From: an uncultured Aquimarina sp.
Lineage (GTDB): Bacteria; Bacteroidota; Bacteroidia; Flavobacteriales; Flavobacteriaceae
DNA: 34,065 nucleotides
Direction: 5' to 3'
Assembly (NCBI GenBank): GCA_947498455.1
Contig: CANMKK010000041.1
Span: 1 to 34,065 of the forward strand
Shown here: positions 15,575 to 23,817 of the stretch, piece after piece
Layout: every line of letters starts with the position of its first letter
Position numbering within the stretch: the first letter of the stretch is position 1
Program-made: the position numbers and the translations under genes
Notes under the pieces: generated by a model
Databases searched by the model: none
Told to the model about the DNA's origin: nothing
Seen by the model: only the letters and a program-made list of their open reading frames with translations

Positions 15575-15958
15575 TTAATATTTTCTCTTAGCTAAAACAG
15601 AAATGATGAAATTAATCATAAAGACAATGATCATTAAGACATTGATACTAATAATCCAATCTACATGAAAATGGAATAACTCATAGATTAGAAATGAGAA
15701 CAAGATCAATAGTAGGTGAGTTCCAGAAAAATACTTATTAGTTTTATATCTTATAACGGCTAAAAACCCATAGCCTAGCAATACCATCCAATTAAAGTAG
15801 CTAAACCAATAAATCCAGTTAGATGAATCCCAAATCCAACCCAGTGTTTTATTAATTCCCGTTTGATGTCTACTATTTGTAAAAAAAGATAGAATGACAA
15901 GTAACAATCCTAAATGAAACATTCTTTTTTCCAGAAGATGAGTTATTGAGTTAATCAT
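15575..15958 (-). CDS. Four-helix membrane hypothetical protein
   Basis: 127 residues with four membrane helices rich in Trp, Phe and Ile, and almost no soluble part. The ATG follows directly after the stop of the upstream gene, so the two are coupled. Family not recognised. Confidence 0.6.
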   Translation of the reverse strand: MINSITHLLEKRMFHLGLLLVILSFFTNSRHQTGINKTLGWIWDSSNWIYWFSYFNWMVLLGYGFLAVIRYKTNKYFSGTHLLLILFSFLIYELFHFHVDWIISINVLMIIVFMINFIISVLAKRKY

Positions 15959-16318
15959 TTATTCTGGTTCTAGGTTTTTTGTTTTTTCGATGTCCAATAT
16001 GAATTGATTCGACTTAACGTATCTAATTCTTTCTTGTAATATTTCTTCTTCAAGTTGGGTGAAGTTTTCTAATTTGACCTTTTTAAGACTATTCAATAGT
16101 ATTCTTTCTAAATCCGACCTTTCCTCAACTAGTTTTTTACAGAAATATAATCGACCTGGTATTCTATCAAATTCACGAGGGTTAAGAATAACAGATTGTA
16201 CAAATTCTATTTCAAATTGCTGCCCTTTTTCATTTGTACAATCAAGCATTACTGAACCACCGTCCATCCATGTTTTGAATTCCTGAATTATAATTTTATC
16301 ATTTAAATCAATTTCCAT
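15959..16318 (-). CDS. Soluble hypothetical protein
   Basis: 119 residues. Residues 1-60 look beta-rich (IIIQEFKTWMDGGSVMLDC, QQFEIEFVQSVILN) and the rest helical and charged (FTQLEEEILQERIRYVKSNQ). No family recognised. It abuts the membrane protein gene downstream with no gap. Soluble partner or immunity role possible. Confidence 0.6.
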   Translation of the reverse strand: MEIDLNDKIIIQEFKTWMDGGSVMLDCTNEKGQQFEIEFVQSVILNPREFDRIPGRLYFCKKLVEERSDLERILLNSLKKVKLENFTQLEEEILQERIRYVKSNQFILDIEKTKNLEPE

Positions 16319-16339
16319 TTTATATTTAGCTTTTTACGA

Positions 16340-16885
16340 CTATACCATTTCCGCTCTTAAGTTTTCTATTTCTGTATCCCAAAAGCTACATTCTATATAG
16401 TAATTAGAGTTTAACAATTTGAACTTTTCTTCCAATTCGATTATTTGATTCTCTGTAAACTCAGAATTAACACTTTCTATAAAATCTCTATACAAAAGCA
16501 ATGAATTTGCCAATCCCTCTACATTCTTGTTCATCACTTCAATAACTTCGAAATCTTGTTCGTGATCTAATAATAGGATTCTATCATCCGTTGATGAATC
16601 TATACAGATTGGATTTCCTGAATTATCAGACCCTAAAATCCAATAAGATTTGGTTATTGGATCAAGATCATCATACTCATAATAGTCAAAAATATTGTAG
16701 AATTTCCAATCATAACTTCTCCATCCGAATCCAAGGTATGGGGCAGCATCTTCAGGAAATCCATTACTAATAAATTCTTTGGTTGATTCATTAATATCTG
16801 ATTTTCCTAATTCATTTGAATCAAAATTAACCCATCTATCTGATTTATCTTGAATCCACTTTTCTTTAAATTCTATTGGTTTCAT
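16340..16885 (-). CDS. SUKH-like (SMI1/KNR4-type) immunity protein
   Basis: 181-residue acidic protein with SUKH superfamily hallmarks: a FISNGFPEDAAPYLGF start, the core YWILGSDNSGNPICID, then DDRILLLDHEQDFEVIEVMN and a helical end (GLANSLLLYRDFIESV). The order resembles the SUKH-4 type. SUKH proteins neutralise diverse polymorphic toxins. No toxin lies beside it, so it is an orphan immunity gene, as is common in Bacteroidota islands. Confidence 0.75.
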   Translation of the reverse strand: MKPIEFKEKWIQDKSDRWVNFDSNELGKSDINESTKEFISNGFPEDAAPYLGFGWRSYDWKFYNIFDYYEYDDLDPITKSYWILGSDNSGNPICIDSSTDDRILLLDHEQDFEVIEVMNKNVEGLANSLLLYRDFIESVNSEFTENQIIELEEKFKLLNSNYYIECSFWDTEIENLRAEMV

Positions 16886-16919
16886 TTTTTTAACAATTGC
16901 AAAAGCTCCAGTTACTATA

Positions 16920-17381
16920 TTAGTTTTGAAGCTTATTTAAAATTTTCATTTCTTCGAATTCCAAATTTTTTATTGGTAAATAAATTCCTTGTTTCGATTT
17001 TGTTTTTAGAGCAAAATATGCTTTCCTTTTCAAAACTTTATCCAATTCTGAATAATCCAATTCGGACTTACTTTTATCAGATTGGATAATTATTTTTTCA
17101 GGAGTAATTGAGTAGTCAAGGTCAAAACTTTTAAACCAGGATTTTTTAGTTAAAAGTATGACCAATGACTTTAAAGTATAATAAACTCCAAAAATTACTA
17201 AAAAACCAGAATAACTAATCCCAAATTTTGTATTTCCGTTAGCATATAGATTAAGTCCTATTATAAAAATTAGAGAACCACTTATAATTCTCGATATAGA
17301 ATATAAAGCACCATAACCGAAATAATACTCATTTAAGAATATCACTATTTTTTCAGATAGTGATAATTTTAGTTTCTTCAT
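16920..17381 (-). CDS. Two-helix membrane protein with PH-like domain
   Basis: 153 residues. Two membrane helices (around 30-50 and 58-75) are followed by a ~75-residue beta-rich part (DYSITPEKIIIQSDKSKSELDY, YFALKTKSKQGIYLPIKNLEF) that looks like a small PH/YdbT-like domain and ends in a helix. This layout occurs in immunity and envelope-stress membrane proteins. The family assignment is tentative. Confidence 0.55.
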   Translation of the reverse strand: MKKLKLSLSEKIVIFLNEYYFGYGALYSISRIISGSLIFIIGLNLYANGNTKFGISYSGFLVIFGVYYTLKSLVILLTKKSWFKSFDLDYSITPEKIIIQSDKSKSELDYSELDKVLKRKAYFALKTKSKQGIYLPIKNLEFEEMKILNKLQN

Positions 17382-17459
17382 TTTTGATTCTTATATTAAA
17401 TGCCTTAAAAATCATTTCCTCTTAAGGTTTAAGTTTTGTAATTGCAGCTAGTACATTTA

Positions 17460-17546
17460 TATATGTCATAACCAATACATGTGTTACCCTATAAAGCTGC
17501 TTTTTTTGGTTTTAATAAACTTCTGCGGCCTTACTCCAAAATTTTA
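17460..17546. repeat. Left copy of flanking repeat with HTH gene remnant
   Basis: 17460-17519 matches 22938-22999 at roughly four of five positions (TATATGTCA...ACCAAT...TGTTACCC...TTTTTTT). Right after it, 17528-17544 is identical over 17 bp to 23149-23165, the start of the small HTH gene. Read on the - strand it encodes KFWSKAAEVY then a stop, versus KFWSKAELAL in the intact protein. So this is an internally deleted copy of the HTH locus, abutting the end of the 982-residue gene. Confidence 0.6.
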
Positions 17547-20492
17547 AAGTTTTTCAATACTGTTTATTATAGGATTAAGTGTTTTTGTTTCCTTCCATTG
17601 AGACAATTTCTCTTTCAATAACTCACTGATTTCAATCTGAGGAAAACCATGTTTTAACTCTAAAAATATTTCTAACAATTTCTTGACGCCTCTAATAGGA
17701 ATACGATTCATATTGCTGATAATATTACCCAAAAGAATAAATAAAGATTTGTTATGCATTTTTGTTACGTTAAAAAGATTAGCAGTCAACAAGTCAGTAA
17801 ATCGTTTAAGAGGAGCATACTCTCCGAACTCTAATCTTCCAATGATTTCACCTAATAATATATTATTAATTTTCTGTTCGGAATTTGCTTTAATCCATAT
17901 TTCTGATGCAAGTTCTCGGGCTACTTTATCACTACATAAAAGCCCCGTTGCTAAAAACAAATATGTAGACTCTTTATAATCGCTACGGTGCCATATTTCA
18001 TATAATCCTTTTAATAAGTTAATCATATTTTTTTTGCTACTTTCATCAAAAAAGGTAGATTCTTTTAGGTTGTTATGAATAACATTACTTAAAAACATAC
18101 TAGGATTGTTAGGTGATAGAAGTAAGAATTTTACATCATCATTGGGCTGAATAGTAGTATAATATTTTTGTTTTTTAAAATGCATGTATTCATATATACT
18201 ACTAACTTTAATAGGTTTTTTCCTTTTATTGAAAATACTTTTAATACTAGAAATAATAGGTTCTGGTTCTGTTTTTTGAAGATTAAAGTCTGTAAACTTT
18301 AGTTCTTTTCTGACCATTTTCTTTTGTACTTGCTTTCCAGTAGCGTAGTCATATTCCTTGTAAAAATGATCTCTTAATGTACAATCCCAGTTATAATTGC
18401 CTTTTTCCTTTTGTAAAGGGTTAGACACGTATTTTTGAAAATAAGCTATTTCTTTTTCTTTATTCCTACTTAATACACTTTGTAACCATAATTCTGGTCT
18501 CGAAATAGTACTATCCTGAATTTCTAGTAAATCAAAATGGTACTTAAGTACTTCTTTAATGCTTTCATCCTTAATTCTGTCAATATTTTTAGCAATTTCA
18601 GCAGGCTTTTCATGTAATGGTAATCGGCCAAGAGCTATCTGAAAATCGTATAGATTTATTTCTTCATTATTATGCTGGTAGGATATAATTCTGTCTACCA
18701 ATACTACAGGGTCGATCCAGCAAGTAACATGGGTTGGTGTAGATAACAAATCTAATGACAACCCTTTTTTGATTAAGGATTTAGATTTAATAAATAAGAA
18801 ATGATGTATTTGATATATATGATCCGGTATAGTTTGATGCTCTATCTCTTTGAGGTTTTCTTTATAGTGTGAATTATAGTATCTGTCTTGTTTAAGTTTT
18901 TTAATTTTTTGATCTTTGGTTTTCCTGAAACTTTGCAGTTCTATAGGGTATTGTTTCATTAAAATTTCGGCAAAATCATTTAGGTAATAAGCCGCTTCTG
19001 ATTCAAGACTTCCGATTTGACTATTCCAACCATCATAACTCAAGGATAGATCAAGAGAACGCTTAAAAATTGGCTCTAGCTTTATTACATTATCTTTATT
19101 TAAGAGGGTATTTAATTTTGGTAAATAGCTTAAAAGTAAATCTATATGATAGACTTCATTGTTGTCAATGGCTTGACTAACAAAAAAGATTAAATCATCT
19201 AGTGTTTCATAATTTGGAAGCTTGTTCTCGTCAATTAAAAATTTTGTTTCTTCCACTTCGAGAACATCATCTTCTATTTCCGTATCGGCAACTATATAAT
19301 CTTTTAAAACTTCCTTTGAAGTATGAAATAAACTGTCAGCATATAAGCCGATTTCCTCTAATAGTTCCTGTTTCTTTGAATCTCCATGTTTTTCAATGAT
19401 TTTTGCTGCTCTTAATTGTATTTTCTCATCAACATTTATCAATGCTTCAGCAGCTTTTTTACAAACAGAAACCTTTGATGTTTTATGCGTTTTAACAATC
19501 TTGTCTAAAATCATTAATGTAGAGTTAACAACAGATTTCGTTTCAGAATTTAATAATATAGATGCGTTTTCTATGAAAATAGTATGCTTAAACTTTTTCT
19601 GATTTGCGACTACTTTGAAATACTTTAAGACCGTATTTATAACTTTAGAATATGGTGAGTTTAAAGCAGCAAAAAACTCATTTTGTAAACTCAATATTTC
19701 ATCTGCTGTAGGATCTAATTTAATCAACAAATCAAAAAACCAACCGCTCAAGGTTTTATTAAACCCTTTCGTAGATGAATATATAGTTGCTATTAAAACC
19801 TTCTTCCTGTTTAATTTATTTTTATCAATTAAGTTAGAAAAGGTATCAATCCAAATGTCATTTCCTCCTTTGTAATTCTCTAGATGTAAGTAATTGTAGT
19901 AATTGTTAATACTAGATTCTTCCTCAAACAAAAACCAGATATGTTCATTTAACGTTTCTTTATGTTGATGTAAAACATCGGGTCTGTAAAAATTTAAACG
20001 TTTATTATTCTTCCATTCATATTCAACTATAGCATTGGGCAGTTTATTCAGGATTAACTCGTGAGAAGGTTCTAACAAGTCATCTTTATACAACTGCATG
20101 GTTTTTTCATACGATAACTCCCAAGGTATATTTTCGTTAATCAGATCACCATACCATTTTGGAGTATACCACGGAATTATATTTTCTAAATAATCATCGC
20201 TTACAGAAAGACTACTAACGTTAAAAAAGGCCTTCTTTGTGTCAGTCTTATTGAAACAAACAAAACAAGCTTTATCGACTAATGCTCTCTGTTTCTCTGT
20301 ATGGGTATGCTCATATGAATAGGAAACGCCCCATTCCGTTTTCTTCTCTATTGTGTATTGCTCAAATATTTTTTCTTTGAACTTTTTTAAAAAAGGAACT
20401 AAGGTTTTTTTATCACTAGGGGTAAGTTTTTTTAAAAATGGAATAATATCTTTTTCCTTTTTTACTATATCTTCAAGTTCGTTTGTTAGCAT
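17544..20492 (-). CDS. DUF6493-like large repeat protein, SWIM partner
   Basis: 982-residue soluble protein, helical throughout with HEAT-like segments (for example IQLRAAKIIEKHGDSKKQELLEEI). The N-terminal region (EDIVKKEKDIIPFLKKLTPSDKKTLVPF, ...ACFVCFN) fits DUF6493, a family I know to be encoded beside SWIM zinc-finger proteins. It starts 1 nt after the SWIM gene, so the two are co-translated. Related operons (E. coli yeh genes and ternary MoxR/vWA systems) also hold an AAA ATPase and a vWA protein, which are missing here. Function is unproven; a role in conflict or stress systems has been proposed for such sets. Confidence 0.7.
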   Translation of the reverse strand: MLTNELEDIVKKEKDIIPFLKKLTPSDKKTLVPFLKKFKEKIFEQYTIEKKTEWGVSYSYEHTHTEKQRALVDKACFVCFNKTDTKKAFFNVSSLSVSDDYLENIIPWYTPKWYGDLINENIPWELSYEKTMQLYKDDLLEPSHELILNKLPNAIVEYEWKNNKRLNFYRPDVLHQHKETLNEHIWFLFEEESSINNYYNYLHLENYKGGNDIWIDTFSNLIDKNKLNRKKVLIATIYSSTKGFNKTLSGWFFDLLIKLDPTADEILSLQNEFFAALNSPYSKVINTVLKYFKVVANQKKFKHTIFIENASILLNSETKSVVNSTLMILDKIVKTHKTSKVSVCKKAAEALINVDEKIQLRAAKIIEKHGDSKKQELLEEIGLYADSLFHTSKEVLKDYIVADTEIEDDVLEVEETKFLIDENKLPNYETLDDLIFFVSQAIDNNEVYHIDLLLSYLPKLNTLLNKDNVIKLEPIFKRSLDLSLSYDGWNSQIGSLESEAAYYLNDFAEILMKQYPIELQSFRKTKDQKIKKLKQDRYYNSHYKENLKEIEHQTIPDHIYQIHHFLFIKSKSLIKKGLSLDLLSTPTHVTCWIDPVVLVDRIISYQHNNEEINLYDFQIALGRLPLHEKPAEIAKNIDRIKDESIKEVLKYHFDLLEIQDSTISRPELWLQSVLSRNKEKEIAYFQKYVSNPLQKEKGNYNWDCTLRDHFYKEYDYATGKQVQKKMVRKELKFTDFNLQKTEPEPIISSIKSIFNKRKKPIKVSSIYEYMHFKKQKYYTTIQPNDDVKFLLLSPNNPSMFLSNVIHNNLKESTFFDESSKKNMINLLKGLYEIWHRSDYKESTYLFLATGLLCSDKVARELASEIWIKANSEQKINNILLGEIIGRLEFGEYAPLKRFTDLLTANLFNVTKMHNKSLFILLGNIISNMNRIPIRGVKKLLEIFLELKHGFPQIEISELLKEKLSQWKETKTLNPIINSIEKL

Positions 20493-20493
20493 A

Positions 20494-21837
20494 TTAATTA
20501 GAATTTGCTTTTTTCTTTACAGCTAGGATATGTTTACAGGCTCCGCGTTCTCCTTGATTTTTGCTAAACCAAGTACAAGTACATTTTTGCACATCACCTT
20601 TTAAAACTACATAATGTTGGACTCCACTACCTTCTACTTGAGCTTCAATCTCATTATCATTCTTTAGGGTAATATTAACTTTGTTTTCTTCTAAAAGCTT
20701 CTCTGCTCCTTTTAATCTTGGGTTTAATGACAGTATTCTATCTAATTTAAACGGTAGTCTTCGATAAAAGAATCCGTTTTTCGCCAAATCATAGCCTAAT
20801 AAACCCATTGCAGATAGCTTGGTAGATAGTTTTTCTATTTTAGAAATATCGATACCTTCTTCAAATGATAGTAATGCAGGATTAAATTCTTGATTTGTAA
20901 AAGAGTAATTGTCAAAAGCTTGAATCAATGAATCGGGTAAGTCTTCTATCAATGATTCTAGTGCAGCACCTTCACCAGAAAAGCCCCTCCAGAAATCCCT
21001 TGAGACAGAGAAAACAAAATTTAATTCATTGAAACATAAAATAAAAGTCACAGACTGCATGTCCTTATGAGGATAGACCTTTAATTCATTAATTAATGGT
21101 ATTAATGGTTGAAGTAATTTCAGCCTGTGAATACCTCCAATACATACAGCATTAGAAGCTTTTAATGGGCTAAACAAATACTTATTCCCCCTCTTGATTA
21201 AATAGTAGTCTGTTTTTACCTTTCCTGTTGGAATTGTTTTGAATAATTGTAATGTCTGAATCCTATTTAAAGTTAACGCATAGTCTGATTCAGAAAAATA
21301 ATGTTGAACAGTAGTAAGTCCTTTAATCCATTTACTAGGAAGAGGCACTTTTCTTTCTATAAAACTTGAGCCTTCTCTGTGAAATCCTACTTCTTTTTGA
21401 CCTACAGATAAAATGAGGTCATCATTCTTTTTTATTTTACCCAATTCTGAAATTAGAGGAGTATTAAAATCTACATTAGTAGTACCATTTTCTATAAACT
21501 CTCCATCTTGTCCATTCTCTAAAACATCAACTCTAGCATATACTCCTGCACAATGAGAAAAGCCCTCAAATCTAATTTGATTATTACCAGCGGTGACTAT
21601 AGGGTCTTTTAATAATGCTAACTGAAAGGGCGATAAATTAAAACTCGATTGGACTATGTTTGAAAGTGTGATCAAACACCTCGATAATTCGTATGGGTTA
21701 TTTAATTTACCCCAAAAAAAGCAAGGAGAACTTCCTTTATCAACTTCATTAAACTTTGACAATAATAAATTCTCTTTCCCTTGCTGCTTTGTTATACTTG
21801 AGAGTGAGTTGTATTTATAGCTTAAGGTTTCTATCAT
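20494..21837 (-). CDS. SWIM zinc-finger protein
   Basis: 447 residues. The C-terminus carries a SWIM motif, Cys419-x-Cys421 ... Cys434-x-His436 (CTCTWFSKNQGERGACKH), which binds zinc and contacts DNA or protein. The rest is a mixed fold without recognised catalytic residues; aromatic Gly-rich stretches (FWRGFSGEGAALESL) and a beta-rich segment before the SWIM resemble the N-terminal parts of SWIM proteins in MoxR/vWA operons. It sits 1 nt upstream of the DUF6493-like gene. Good confidence in the SWIM motif, low in function. Confidence 0.8.
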   Translation of the reverse strand: MIETLSYKYNSLSSITKQQGKENLLLSKFNEVDKGSSPCFFWGKLNNPYELSRCLITLSNIVQSSFNLSPFQLALLKDPIVTAGNNQIRFEGFSHCAGVYARVDVLENGQDGEFIENGTTNVDFNTPLISELGKIKKNDDLILSVGQKEVGFHREGSSFIERKVPLPSKWIKGLTTVQHYFSESDYALTLNRIQTLQLFKTIPTGKVKTDYYLIKRGNKYLFSPLKASNAVCIGGIHRLKLLQPLIPLINELKVYPHKDMQSVTFILCFNELNFVFSVSRDFWRGFSGEGAALESLIEDLPDSLIQAFDNYSFTNQEFNPALLSFEEGIDISKIEKLSTKLSAMGLLGYDLAKNGFFYRRLPFKLDRILSLNPRLKGAEKLLEENKVNITLKNDNEIEAQVEGSGVQHYVVLKGDVQKCTCTWFSKNQGERGACKHILAVKKKANSN

Positions 21838-22051
21838 ACTTCATTATGTTTAATAATTTCATTCCAATTAGTAATTGTCTATTGAACTTTTTTAAAATCA
21901 ACAACTTCGGAGCAAGTTCACGAGGTATGCTTCCGAAAACATCATTATATTTTCAATGCAAGTCTTGGGGAATTCAACCCTTAATGAGGGATTAAAATAA
22001 TTTCTTGATGCTCCCTTTTAATTTCCAATATACTAACTGTTGTATGCTATT

Positions 22052-22903
22052 TTATTTATTTTTCTTCCAAAATTCCCACCACTTGTTTTTGCTACTTTTG
22101 AAATTACTAGAATTTTCAATTTCTTTGAATTTTATTTCTTGTTCAATTTTTAAAACCTCTTCTATTCCGATTTTTTTCTCCAAAATATCTTTCGAAAAAG
22201 CTTTAATTTCTTGATGAGGGTCACGCATTGCTCCTTTCAAAAGCTCAACAGATTCGTCATTGGAGCAATATTTTAATCCTCTTGTGGCATGATATCTTAT
22301 AGGAGCTAATTCATCCTTTTTGGGATCATAATTCCGAAGACCTAAGCTTTGGGTTCCTATATTAATTAAACGTTTTATATCAGGTATCGCGTCATCCTTA
22401 GTTAATTTGGCCAAAGTTTCAATTGCTAAGCCAACAGTAATAATCCTATTTCTCTTAAAAGGGTTTTCTCCTTTTGGTTGGGAAAAAGGGTCAAAGTTGG
22501 TAATTCTTTTAAGGGATGGAATTGCTCCTTTTTCTTCTAATTTCCCAATTTGAGTTATTACTTCTTCATCTAATCCTCTGCCAATAGGATATTCATCTAT
22601 TGGAGTCTCTTCTATTTTTTGTAAAAGCTCGATTAAGGAATCTCTAGTCTCACTGTTATCTGGGGATTCGATTAGAATTTGTCGATCATCACCAGAATAT
22701 ACAGAGCCTAATGGTGTTTTTATTCTATTTGGATTATGATGAGGGTGATTAATACAGTACGTATAAAATGGATCGTCTATTTCGAGATTTCTTATCTGAC
22801 AGACTACAATCCCTTCTTTTGTTGATCCATGGTAACCAGGTTCACCTTCATTTTTTGAATTAAACCAGCACGTTCCACAACAATCTGATCCTCCATTTGG
22901 CAT
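22052..22903 (-). CDS. Cys-rich N-terminus plus HEAT-repeat protein
   Basis: 283 residues. The N-terminal ~60 (MPNGGSDCCGTCWFN, CQIRNLEI, FYTYCINHPHHNP) form a Cys/His set likely to bind zinc, a motif I know from widespread small proteins of unknown role. Residues ~110-250 contain HEAT-like repeats (GAIPSLKRITNF, AIPDIKRLINIG, SVELLKGAMRDPHQEIKAF). The tail is basic with Trp (KSSKNKWWEFWKKNK). First gene of the - strand cargo series apart from the HTH gene. Confidence 0.7.
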   Translation of the reverse strand: MPNGGSDCCGTCWFNSKNEGEPGYHGSTKEGIVVCQIRNLEIDDPFYTYCINHPHHNPNRIKTPLGSVYSGDDRQILIESPDNSETRDSLIELLQKIEETPIDEYPIGRGLDEEVITQIGKLEEKGAIPSLKRITNFDPFSQPKGENPFKRNRIITVGLAIETLAKLTKDDAIPDIKRLINIGTQSLGLRNYDPKKDELAPIRYHATRGLKYCSNDESVELLKGAMRDPHQEIKAFSKDILEKKIGIEEVLKIEQEIKFKEIENSSNFKSSKNKWWEFWKKNK

Positions 22904-22937
22904 ATTAAATTATTTTTCTAATTATACAACATATTAG

Positions 22938-22999
22938 TATATGTCACAACCAATCCATATGTTACCCCGTAAATATACTTTTTTTCAGTTTTTAACTAA
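22938..22999. repeat. Right copy of imperfect flanking repeat
   Basis: Partner of 17460-17519, in the same orientation. It lies between the HEAT gene and the 3' end of the small HTH gene, so in this copy the repeat is the HTH gene's downstream flank. See the left copy for the deleted HTH remnant. Confidence 0.6.
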
Positions 23000-23003
23000 A
23001 AAA

Positions 23004-23177
23004 CTATTCCTCCACCCCAAACGCTCTAAACACCATCCGTACCTCATACGGATATAATAACTGCCTCCTTCCGGTATCCAGCCCATCAATTTCCTTAAGC
23101 CGTAAACGAAGGGTCTCCCTACTGATCCCAAAATGCAATGCCAGTTCCGCCTTACTCCAAAATTTATAAATCATCAT
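23004..23177 (-). CDS. Small HTH DNA-binding protein
   Basis: 57-residue protein (MMIYKFWSKAELALHFGISR...) with a clear helix-turn-helix: SKAELALHFGISRETLRLRLKEI, then a short wing (DTGRRQLLYPYEV). Start at 23177 or one codon later. It is divergent from the late operon starting at 23362 and is well placed to regulate it across the 184-nt gap. A deleted copy of this gene exists at 17528-17546. The two-strand switch point suggests it separates the cargo and late modules. Confidence 0.75.
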   Translation of the reverse strand: MMIYKFWSKAELALHFGISRETLRLRLKEIDGLDTGRRQLLYPYEVRMVFRAFGVEE

Positions 23178-23320
23178 ATAGTCATTTAAGGTTTAAAAAG
23201 TATTTTTTGGGAATCAAGAACCAAACAGTTACCAAGCATCCATAAAGGATACACCAACACCACTAAACTACCATAAATACACCTGATTTCCATAACCTAA
23301 ACAAGCCAAACCAAACCCAT

Positions 23321-23351
23321 TTGCAACTCAAATCCCTGACCTATTTCTTTG
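23321..23351 (+). promoter_or_regulatory. Possible Bacteroidota-type promoter of late operon
   Basis: A TTG at 23321-23323 is followed after 18 nt by TATTTCTTTG (23342-23351), 10 nt before the first late-gene ATG. This resembles the Bacteroidota -33/-7 pattern (TTG and TAnnTTTG), but the -7 element has two extra bases. It is a weak candidate, chosen because of position. Confidence 0.3.
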
Positions 23352-23361
23352 GTAAAAAACT

Positions 23362-23817
23362 ATGGGTATGTTTCAATGGATTGCCGGTGGCATTGCCGCA
23401 TTAATATCGATACGGTATTTATCCCGTTTGCAAAAAGCAGGTACCAATATCACCTCCCGTATCCATAAGATCAACCTAACCGGTATCGAGCTAAAAGCAG
23501 AAGTTCGCCTACAAAACCCCAATCCCATAAGTCTTGAACTGCAACACCCTTTTGTTAAAATCTTGCATAAGGACAAACTTATTGGAAGTTCTACCATAGA
23601 AAATACAGTTATAGAGATCCCTGAGAACAGTGAAAAAACCTTTGATCTAAAGATTATATCAGCTGGATGGCTTACGCTCATCCAAATATTAGGGACTAAA
23701 ATCGCAAGGGATATCCGATTAGGAAACCCCATCCAATTACAAATACAAACCCAGATCATCAGTCGTGTAAACGGGCTCCCCTATGAAAAAACAGATACGA
23801 TGACCATACAACTCTAA
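23362..23817 (+). CDS. Membrane-anchored LEA14/WHy-like protein
   Basis: 151 residues with an N-terminal membrane helix (FQWIAGGIAALISIRYL) and a beta-sandwich with the LEA type-2/WHy pattern: LKAEVRLQNPNPISLELQHP, KDKLIGSSTIEN, a Pro/Glu turn, and a matching final strand pair. WHy domains occur in stress proteins and in secreted envelope proteins. First gene of the late operon; its TAA overlaps the next ATG by one base. In a virion it would suit a membrane-associated minor protein. Confidence 0.7.
   Translation: MGMFQWIAGGIAALISIRYLSRLQKAGTNITSRIHKINLTGIELKAEVRLQNPNPISLELQHPFVKILHKDKLIGSSTIENTVIEIPENSEKTFDLKIISAGWLTLIQILGTKIARDIRLGNPIQLQIQTQIISRVNGLPYEKTDTMTIQL

Noticed and set aside
21838..22051. 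Possible gene remnant on the - strand between the SWIM and HEAT genes
   Set aside because: A 45-codon protein-like stretch (GSIPRELAPKLLILKKFNRQ) can be read but has no start, no recognised homologue and stops on both sides. I cannot support more than degenerate or intergenic DNA.
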